Below, in pieces: positions 13,302-19,132 of a stretch of 37,898 nucleotides of DNA; the stretch's first letter is position 1, and each line of letters opens with the position of its first letter. The translations under genes and the position numbers were made by a program. Origin of the DNA: Streptococcus pseudopneumoniae (GTDB lineage Bacteria > Bacillota > Bacilli > Lactobacillales > Streptococcaceae); the NCBI RefSeq assembly GCF_001074975.1, contig NZ_JUUO01000110.1:13373-51270 (forward strand), given 5' to 3'. The notes under the pieces were generated by a model, which did not search any database, was not told where the DNA came from, and was given only the letters and a program-made list of their open reading frames with translations.

Positions 13302-13328
13302 AATCTCCTCTTTTGAGGGGATTTTTTT
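13302..13328 (+). terminator. Rho-independent terminator of the oligopeptide-binding protein gene
   Basis: Stem AATCTCCTC / GAGGGGATT (one G-U pair) with a TTTT loop, followed by T5 or more, starting 4 bases after the stop. Confidence 0.9.
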
Positions 13329-13384
13329 ATGTCGCTGTCTTCATGTAAGCACTTTAAAAAAGAGTTATTTTGATTTAAAAATGG

Positions 13385-13390
13385 TATAAT
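13385..13390 (+). promoter_or_regulatory. Extended -10 promoter for the AI-2E-family/TPR gene pair
   Basis: TGG-TATAAT lies 26 bases before the start codon of the membrane protein gene; no good -35 is present. Confidence 0.55.
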
Positions 13391-13416
13391 GAGAGAACAA
13401 TAGAAAGGAAGTATTT

Positions 13417-14583
13417 ATGGAGCAAAAAGAGAAACATTTTAGTCTATCTTGGTTTTTCAAGTGGTTTTTAGATAACAAAGCAATTACAGTATTTTTGGTA
13501 ACCTTATTATTGGGACTAAATCTTTTTATTTTAAGTAAGATTAGTTTTCTATTTTCACCTGTTTTAGACTTTTTGGCTGTCGTGATGTTGCCAGTCATTC
13601 TATCTGGTTTGCTATATTATTTATTGAATCCTATTGTTGATTGGATGGAGAAGCATAAGGTTAATCGTGTTATAGCTATCAGTATTGTATTTGTCATCAT
13701 TGCCCTCTTTATCATTTGGGGCTTGGCAGTGGCTATTCCAAATCTGCAGCGTCAGGTCTTAACATTTGCAAGAAATGTACCAATCTATCTCGAAGATGCT
13801 GATCGAGTTATTAATGATTTGGTAACCAAGCGTTTGCCAGATGATTTTAGACCTCAGTTAGAACAAGTTTTGACAAACTTCTCAAGTCAGGCTACAGTTT
13901 GGGCGAGCAAGGTTTCTTCTCAAGCAGTCAACTGGGTGAGCGCCTTTATTAGCGGGGCATCTCAAGTGATTGTAGCCTTGATTATCGTTCCTTTCATGCT
14001 CTTTTATCTCTTGCGTGATGGGAAAGGCTTGCGTGACTATTTGACTCAATTCATGCCAACAAAATTGAAGGAACCTGTGGGACAAGTTTTATCAGATGTG
14101 AATCAGCAGTTGTCTAACTATGTTCGAGGGCAAGTGACAGTGGCTATTATTGTAGCAGTAATGTTTATGATCTTCTTCAAGATTATCGGTCTACGCTATG
14201 CAGTTACGCTGGGTGTTACTGCTGGTATTTTAAATCTGGTTCCTTATCTGGGTAGCTTCCTAGCCATGCTTCCTGCCCTAGTATTGGGCTTGATTGCGGG
14301 GCCAGTCATGCTGTTAAAAGTGGTGATTGTCTTTATCGTAGAACAAACTATTGAAGGCCGTTTTGTCTCTCCATTAATCTTGGGAAGTCAATTAAACATC
14401 CATCCTATTAATGTTCTCTTTGTCTTGTTAACTTCAGGATCCATGTTTGGTATTTGGGGAGTCTTACTCGGTATTCCAGTTTATGCCTCTGCAAAAGTTG
14501 TCATTTCAGCTATTTTTGAATGGTATAAGGTAGTTAGTGGCCTATATGAACTAGAGGGAGAGGAAGTCAAGAGTGAACAATAG
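13417..14583 (+). CDS. AI-2E family (PerM/YdbI-type) membrane protein
   Basis: The 388-aa product has the family layout: two or three N-terminal membrane helices (about 25-95), an extended amphipathic region ('IPNLQRQVLTFARNVPIYLED'), and a C-terminal block of five or so helices beginning 'IIVPFMLFYLLRDG'. That is followed by 'NQQLSNYVRGQ' and 'LVPYLGSFLAMLPAL', conserved in this family. Members export varied substrates or act as ion antiporters; the name AI-2 exporter is not evidence of autoinducer transport here. The start follows GAAAGGAAG. Its end overlaps the TPR gene by 11 bases, so the two are co-transcribed. Confidence 0.88.
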   Translation: MEQKEKHFSLSWFFKWFLDNKAITVFLVTLLLGLNLFILSKISFLFSPVLDFLAVVMLPVILSGLLYYLLNPIVDWMEKHKVNRVIAISIVFVIIALFIIWGLAVAIPNLQRQVLTFARNVPIYLEDADRVINDLVTKRLPDDFRPQLEQVLTNFSSQATVWASKVSSQAVNWVSAFISGASQVIVALIIVPFMLFYLLRDGKGLRDYLTQFMPTKLKEPVGQVLSDVNQQLSNYVRGQVTVAIIVAVMFMIFFKIIGLRYAVTLGVTAGILNLVPYLGSFLAMLPALVLGLIAGPVMLLKVVIVFIVEQTIEGRFVSPLILGSQLNIHPINVLFVLLTSGSMFGIWGVLLGIPVYASAKVVISAIFEWYKVVSGLYELEGEEVKSEQ

Positions 14584-15802
14584 TCAACAGATGTTACAGG
14601 CTTTGGAGGAACAAGATTTAGCTAAGGCTGAGCATTATTTCGCTAAAGCTTTAGAAAATGATCCAAGTGACCTTCTTTATGAATTAGCGATTTATCTAGA
14701 AGGAATTGGTTTCTATCCTCAGGCCAAGGAAATTTACCTGAAAATTGTAGAGGATTTTCCAGAGGTTCATCTTAATCTAGCTGCAATTGCTAGCGAGGAT
14801 GGCCAAATCGAGGAAGCATTTGCCTATCTAGAGGAAATCCAAGCTGACAGTGACTGGTATGTTTCGGCTTTGGCTCTGAAAGCGGATCTTTATCAGATGG
14901 AAGGTTTGACAGATGTGGCGCGTGAGAAACTTCTGGAGGCTTTGACTTACTCAGAGGATCCTCTCTTGATATTGGGCTTGGCAGAGTTGGATAGTGAGTT
15001 GGAAAATTACCAAGAGGCTATTCAAGGCTATGCCCAGTTAGATAATCGTACTATTTATGAGCAAACAGGCATTTCCACCTACCAACGGATTGGTTTTGCC
15101 TATGCTCAGTTAGGGAAATTTGAAACGGCTACAGAGTTTTTAGAAAAAGCCCTGGAGTTAGAATACGATGACCTAACAGCTTTTGAGTTGGCCAGTCTTT
15201 ACTTTGATCAAGAAGAATACCAAAAAGCTGTCCTCTACTTTAAGCAGATCGATACCATTTCTCCTGACTTTGAAGGCTATGAATATGGTTATAGTCAGGC
15301 CTTGCATAAGGAACATCAAGTTCAAGAAGCCCTGCGTATCGCTAAGCAAGGGTTGGAGAAAAATCCCTTTGAAACTCGCCTCTTGCTAGCCGCTTCACAA
15401 TTTTCTTATGAATTGCATGATGCTAGTGGAGCAGAGAACTATCTCCTTACCGCTAAAGAAGATGCTGAGGATACGGAAGAAATCTTACTCCGTTTAGCTA
15501 CTATTTATCTAGATCAGGAGCGTTATGAAGACATTCTAGACTTACAAAGTGATGAGCCAGAAAATCTTCTGACCAAGTGGATGATTGCTCGCTCTTATCA
15601 AGAAATGGACGATTTGGATTCTGCCTATGAGCTTTATCAAGAGTTGGCAGGAGATTTGAAAGACAATCCAGAGTTTCTGGAACACTATATTTATCTCTTG
15701 CGTGAATTGGGATACTTTGAAGAAGCAAAAGTTAATGCCCAAGCTTACTTAAAATTAGTTCCAGATGATGTGCAAATGCAAGAACTGATTGAGAGATTGT
15801 AA
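14573..15802 (+). CDS. Tetratricopeptide-repeat protein
   Basis: The 409-aa soluble, acidic protein is built of repeated helix pairs with TPR features, for example 'AKAEHYFAKALENDP', 'ATEFLEKALELEYDD', 'YQKAVLYFKQIDTISPD' and 'DLDSAYELYQELAGD'. No enzymatic motif, signal peptide or membrane helix is seen, so it is probably a cytosolic protein-protein interaction scaffold. The GTG start at 14573 has GAGAGGAAG eight or so bases upstream and overlaps the preceding gene, so translation is likely coupled to the membrane protein. Confidence 0.85.
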   Translation: MNNSQQMLQALEEQDLAKAEHYFAKALENDPSDLLYELAIYLEGIGFYPQAKEIYLKIVEDFPEVHLNLAAIASEDGQIEEAFAYLEEIQADSDWYVSALALKADLYQMEGLTDVAREKLLEALTYSEDPLLILGLAELDSELENYQEAIQGYAQLDNRTIYEQTGISTYQRIGFAYAQLGKFETATEFLEKALELEYDDLTAFELASLYFDQEEYQKAVLYFKQIDTISPDFEGYEYGYSQALHKEHQVQEALRIAKQGLEKNPFETRLLLAASQFSYELHDASGAENYLLTAKEDAEDTEEILLRLATIYLDQERYEDILDLQSDEPENLLTKWMIARSYQEMDDLDSAYELYQELAGDLKDNPEFLEHYIYLLRELGYFEEAKVNAQAYLKLVPDDVQMQELIERL

Positions 15803-15809
15803 GAATAAG

Positions 15810-15935
15810 TCTGGGAGAAAAACTCAATTTCAGTAGAAAATCAAGTAAATCTTCCTACAATAAAACGCATAATATCAAGTTTTTTGAACACCTGATACTA
15901 TGCATTTTTGTAATCTCAAAGACTTTTTATCCAGT
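15810..15935 (+). repeat. SPRITE-like repeat with terminator hairpin
   Basis: A stem near 15867-15903 (GCATA..TATCA / TGATA..TATGC) is followed by T5. The whole segment, from 'GAAAAACTCAATTT' to 'AAAGACTTTTT.CCAG', recurs with changes at 26305-26426. Form and spread fit SPRITE, the pneumococcal Rho-independent-terminator-like element. It probably also terminates the TPR transcript. Confidence 0.6.
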
Positions 15936-15961
15936 CATTTTTGATAGATATGATTTTATTG

Positions 15962-16113
15962 ATACTCAATGAAAATCAAAAAGCAAACTAGGAAGCTAGC
16001 TGCAGGTTGCTCAAAACACTGTTTTGAGGTTGTGGATAGAACTGACAGAGTCAGTATCATATACCTATGGTAAGGCGACGCTGACGTGGTTTGAAGAGAT
16101 TTTCGAAGAGTAT
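15962..16113 (-). repeat. BOX element (boxA-boxB-boxC), complete, reverse orientation
   Basis: Read on the minus strand it begins ATACTCTTCGAAAATCTCTT, continues through the sequence used for the BOX-A1R typing primer (its complement AAGGCGACGCTGACG is at about 16073-16087), and ends TTTTCATTGAGTAT. The order is boxA, one boxB and boxC, about 152 bp. BOX elements are dispersed in pneumococcus and close relatives. Confidence 0.93.
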
Positions 16114-16140
16114 GAATTGTTGTAAAAAGAAATTATATAA

Positions 16141-16236
16141 GTTTCAGAAAGTGATCCAAACTTTGTCTCTAAAAAAACTGAGGTCATTGTTGCTAGAAAT
16201 GGTAATAAAAAGTTTATTGATTTTGAATTAGGATGA
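16141..16236 (+). pseudogene. Possible C-terminal gene relic
   Basis: An open frame of 31 codons, 'VSESDPNFVSKKTEVIVAR' then 'NGNKKFIDFELG' and stop, has codon use like a real gene but no start or ribosome-binding site; a stop codon lies directly upstream in frame. It sits immediately after the BOX element. It may be the tail of a gene destroyed by rearrangement. The family is not recognised. Confidence 0.3.
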
Positions 16237-16266
16237 GTCAAAAGGAATTTTAAAGCATTTTTTTGT

Positions 16267-16272
16267 TATAAT
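16267..16272 (+). promoter_or_regulatory. Extended -10 promoter of the five-gene cluster
   Basis: TGT-TATAAT lies 36 bases before the first start codon; the -35 is weak. Confidence 0.55.
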
Positions 16273-16308
16273 TAATTGAAGAATTATTGATATAAAAGGA
16301 GAAAAAAT

Positions 16309-16545
16309 ATGACTTTCGAAGAAATGCTGCCTGGGTTAAAGGCTAAGAAAAAATATGTTCGTACTGGTTGGGGAGGGGCTGAAAACTATGTCCAACTCTT
16401 TGATACTATTGAACAAAACGGGATTGCACTTGAAGTGACGCCCTATTTCCTAATCAACGTGTCTGGAGAAGGAGAAGGTTTTTCCATGTGGAGTCCGACA
16501 CCTTGTGATGTTTTGGCGACGGATTGGGTAGAAGTGCATGACTAA
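16309..16545 (+). CDS. DUF2829 (Tad2-like) small protein
   Basis: The 78-aa product has the DUF2829 pattern: 'MTFEEMLPGLKAKKKYVRTGW' at the N-terminus (conserved W21), a central 'TPYFLIN', and the C-terminal 'WSPTPCDVLATDWVEV' (W61, D72, W73). The phage member Tad2 (Thoeris anti-defence 2) is a sponge that binds cyclic ADP-ribose-type signals and related nucleotides. Whether this chromosomal copy binds a nucleotide is unknown. RBS AAAGGAG. Its stop codon lies inside the next gene (8-base overlap), so it is coupled to the SDR gene. No phage genes are nearby. Confidence 0.75.
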   Translation: MTFEEMLPGLKAKKKYVRTGWGGAENYVQLFDTIEQNGIALEVTPYFLINVSGEGEGFSMWSPTPCDVLATDWVEVHD

Positions 16546-17236
16546 ATGTGTACTCATTACAGGCGTGAGTTCAGGCATTGGATTGGCTCAGGCTCGACTC
16601 TTTTTAGAGAAGGACTATCAAGTTTATGGAGTGGACCAAGGTGAAAATCCACTCTTAAAGGGTGATTTCCACTTTTTACAGAGAGATTTGACCTTGGACT
16701 TGGAGCCTATTTTTGATTGGTGTCCTCAGGTTGATGTTTTGTGCAATACTGCTGGAGTTTTGGATGATTATAAACCACTGTTGGAACAGACAGCGCAGGA
16801 AATTCAAGAAATTTTTGAAATTAACTACGTGACTCCTGTTGAGTTGACTCGATTTTATTTGACACAAATGTTGGAAAATAAAAAGGGAATCATCATCAAT
16901 ATGTGCTCTATTGCTTCTAGCCTAGCAGGTGGCGGTGGACACGCCTATACTTCTTCGAAGCACGCCTTGGCTGGATTTACCAAGCAGTTGGCTCTAGACT
17001 ATGCTGAAGCTGGGATTCAGGTCTTTGGGCTTGCTCCAGGAGCAGTCAAGACAGCTATGACTGCTGCGGACTTTGAGCCAGGTGGATTAGCAGACTGGGT
17101 GGCTAGTGAAACACCCATCAAACGCTGGATTGAACCAGAGGAAGTGGCAGAAGTCAGTCTCTTTTTGGCCAGTGGAAAGGCATCTGCCATGCAGGGACAA
17201 ATTCTGACAATAGATGGTGGCTGGTCTTTGAAGTAG
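16538..17236 (+). CDS. Short-chain dehydrogenase/reductase
   Basis: The 232-aa product is a classical SDR. It has the cofactor motif 'TGVSSGIG' (8-15), 'NTAG' (70-73), a serine in 'MCSIASS' around 124-128, and the catalytic 'YTSSK' (Y137, K141). The C-terminal 'ILTIDGGWSL' is typical of FabG-like enzymes. The residue after the second beta-strand is D33 in 'VYGVDQG', which suggests NAD(H) preference. It resembles 3-oxoacyl-ACP reductases but is not in a fatty-acid operon, so the substrate is unknown. It overlaps the DUF2829 gene by 8 bases. Confidence 0.85.
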   Translation: MTKCVLITGVSSGIGLAQARLFLEKDYQVYGVDQGENPLLKGDFHFLQRDLTLDLEPIFDWCPQVDVLCNTAGVLDDYKPLLEQTAQEIQEIFEINYVTPVELTRFYLTQMLENKKGIIINMCSIASSLAGGGGHAYTSSKHALAGFTKQLALDYAEAGIQVFGLAPGAVKTAMTAADFEPGGLADWVASETPIKRWIEPEEVAEVSLFLASGKASAMQGQILTIDGGWSLK

Positions 17237-17246
17237 GAGGAGTTGG

Positions 17247-17747
17247 ATGGAAATCAAAAATCATTTTGGAGTCTATGCTGTTTGCTATAAACATGGTTAC
17301 CTTCTTTGTATTCAAAAAACAGCAGGTCCCTACAAAAATAGGTTAGACCTTCCCGGTGGAAGTCAGCAACTTGGTGAAGGACTGACGGAAACGCTGACTA
17401 GAGAAGTTATGGAAGAGACGGGATTTACTGTTAGAAGCTACTCTAATCCTCGAATCTACGATGTTTTCGTCAGGGAAGAGTTAAAAAATTTTATGGTTCA
17501 CCATGTCATGGCCTTGTATGATGTTGAAATGAATGAGAGTGCACCTCAAGTTACGATTTCGGAAGCTGTGTCTGATGGTGCGAATGATTCACTTGGATAT
17601 ATTTGGCTGGATATTCAAGAGATCGCAGAAGAAAATGCATCGCCATTAGTCTTGAAGGTTAAGTCTGAATTATTAGGATTTCCAGAACTGGACAAGACTT
17701 CTTACATGAATTGGAAGGTGAATGATGAGAAACCAACTGGCTCTTAG
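17247..17747 (+). CDS. Nudix hydrolase
   Basis: The 166-aa product carries a complete Nudix box at residues 38-60, G-x5-E-x7-REVMEE-T-GF, with the metal-binding glutamates present. Nudix enzymes hydrolyse nucleoside diphosphates linked to another group; the substrate cannot be read from the sequence. It starts 10 bases after the SDR gene with 'GGAGGAG', and its 3' end overlaps the next gene by about 26 bases. Confidence 0.88.
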   Translation: MEIKNHFGVYAVCYKHGYLLCIQKTAGPYKNRLDLPGGSQQLGEGLTETLTREVMEETGFTVRSYSNPRIYDVFVREELKNFMVHHVMALYDVEMNESAPQVTISEAVSDGANDSLGYIWLDIQEIAEENASPLVLKVKSELLGFPELDKTSYMNWKVNDEKPTGS

Positions 17748-18573
17748 TGGCGAAAAAATTGTTGAAAAAATTTACCATCAACTATTTCACCACATTGGTA
17801 TGATTCGTGGGGAATACTTGTTGAGGGAGCTTAACCAGAACATCCTGTTACCAAGTTGTCAGCAATTTGTAAAAGATTATCTAGACACTATTTGCTCCTT
17901 GTACTCAGATGAAGAGGTATGGTATCGTTTTTCTGAATTAACGAATACAGAAGCCAATTGTTTAGAGGGGACTAAAGAGTATTTTGATGAAAATCATCCC
18001 TTGTTTGGTTATAGAGGGACTAGACGTTTACTAGCGTGTTTGGATGAATTTCAGGCTGAAGCACATGTCGTTACAGAAGTTTATCAAAACAATCCCAATC
18101 TGTCTCTTATCTTTCCTTTTGTCAATGATGCTGAGCAGTTAAAGCAAGCTATTAGAGTATTGCGTCAGCAGGGTTTTACTGGGAAAGTTGGCACGATGAT
18201 TGAATTACCGTCAGCATATTTTGACTTAGACAGCATACTGGAAGCTGGTATTTCAAAGATTGTAGTTGGAATGAATGATTTGACTTCCTTTGTTTTTGCC
18301 ACTGTGAGAAACAGTCAATGGCATGATATGGAAAGTCCAATTATGTTAGATATGTTGAGACAGATGCAAGATAAAGCAAGGACGAAAAAGATTGACTTTG
18401 CTGTGGCAGGCTATCTGAATACTTCTTTCATACAAAAAATGAATCAGATGGGTATTAAGTGCATTATCCACTATAGCTCTATTCCAGAGATTTTTGATTT
18501 AGAGATTGACCATCCAGACCATCTCAAATACATCAAAGAAGAAAGTAAAAAATCACAAAGGAGAAACCTATGA
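17722..18573 (+). CDS. Stand-alone PEP/pyruvate-binding TIM-barrel protein (C-terminal domain of PEP-utilising enzymes)
   Basis: The 283-aa product matches only the last domain of PEP synthase, pyruvate phosphate dikinase or enzyme I. Visible are 'IGMIRGEYLL', 'NHPLFGYRGTRRLL', 'LIFPFVNDAEQL', 'GTMIELPSAYF' and 'GMNDLTSFVFATVRN'. It lacks the ATP-grasp domain and the phospho-histidine swivelling domain, so it cannot catalyse the usual phosphotransfer alone. It may bind PEP or pyruvate, or act with a partner. The cysteine used as general acid in the canonical enzymes should lie after 'FAVAGYLNTS' but I see no obvious match. A second ATG at 17725 is better spaced from the upstream GGAAGG and may be the true start. 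It overlaps the next gene by 4 bases. Confidence 0.75.
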   Translation: MMRNQLALSGEKIVEKIYHQLFHHIGMIRGEYLLRELNQNILLPSCQQFVKDYLDTICSLYSDEEVWYRFSELTNTEANCLEGTKEYFDENHPLFGYRGTRRLLACLDEFQAEAHVVTEVYQNNPNLSLIFPFVNDAEQLKQAIRVLRQQGFTGKVGTMIELPSAYFDLDSILEAGISKIVVGMNDLTSFVFATVRNSQWHDMESPIMLDMLRQMQDKARTKKIDFAVAGYLNTSFIQKMNQMGIKCIIHYSSIPEIFDLEIDHPDHLKYIKEESKKSQRRNL

Positions 18574-19010
18574 CACCGCAAGAAATGTGGAATGCCTACA
18601 AGAAAATCAATCCTTCGATCGGAGATGAAATCGATGCTTGGGCTTTTGGAGTGGAACCAGACCTTTTAGCGGATTTAGTGTTTAAAGGCGAAAAGACAGC
18701 AACAGCGTCGGCTTATGACCTCTACGTACTAGATGACGAACCCCTTCCGCAAGAAGGTACCTTTGACATCATTTTAGATAGTCAAAATCAGGCTGTTTGT
18801 ATTGTCGAAATTACAAAGGTTTCTGTCCAACCCTTCAATCAAGTTTCTGCGCAACATGCCTTTAAGGAAGGGGAAGGTGACAAATCCCTAGCCTATTGGC
18901 GTCAGGTTCATGAGGATTGTTTCGCCGAGTGGCTGAGAGAATCAGGACTGACTTTTACACCTGAAAGCAAGGTTGTTTTAGAAGAATTTCGCAAGGTTTA
19001 CCCACTGTAG
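18570..19010 (+). CDS. ASCH-domain protein
   Basis: The 146-aa product has the ASCH fold pattern: 'KGEKTATASA' (residues 39-48, the family's G-x-K-T motif), 'VEITKVSVQPFNQVSAQHAF', 'EGEGDKSLAYWRQVH' and an aromatic-rich C-terminus. ASCH proteins are thought to bind RNA, and one branch (YqfB) hydrolyses N4-acetylcytidine. The start ATG overlaps the preceding stop (ATGA), with AAAGGAG upstream. It is the last gene of the cluster and no clear terminator follows. Confidence 0.82.
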   Translation: MTPQEMWNAYKKINPSIGDEIDAWAFGVEPDLLADLVFKGEKTATASAYDLYVLDDEPLPQEGTFDIILDSQNQAVCIVEITKVSVQPFNQVSAQHAFKEGEGDKSLAYWRQVHEDCFAEWLRESGLTFTPESKVVLEEFRKVYPL

Positions 19011-19074
19011 ACTTCTAGAAGGAAGAAAGTTTTGGAAATCACTGTCCAATCCTTTTTTCTTAGACAAAACATGA

Positions 19075-19116
19075 TATAATAAGTTTGTTTGAAGAAGAGC
19101 TCTAGCTCTTAAACTT
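19075..19116 (+). promoter_or_regulatory. pepN promoter and 5'-leader hairpin
   Basis: TGA-TATAAT (hexamer 19075-19080) is followed at once by an inverted repeat, AAGTTT..AAGAGCT / AGCTCTTAAACTT (19081-19116). If transcription starts about 19087, the inner 7-bp stem AAGAGCT / AGCTCTT lies at the very 5' end of the mRNA. Confidence 0.55.
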
Positions 19117-19132
19117 AGAATAGGAGAAAACT

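Noticed and set aside
15962..16113. Possible CRISPR repeat or small coding gene
   Set aside because: The sequence is a BOX element with recognisable A, B and C modules; there are no spaced repeats.
16141..16308. Possible intact small gene after the BOX element
   Set aside because: No start codon or ribosome-binding site in the open frame and a stop codon directly upstream; kept only as a possible relic.
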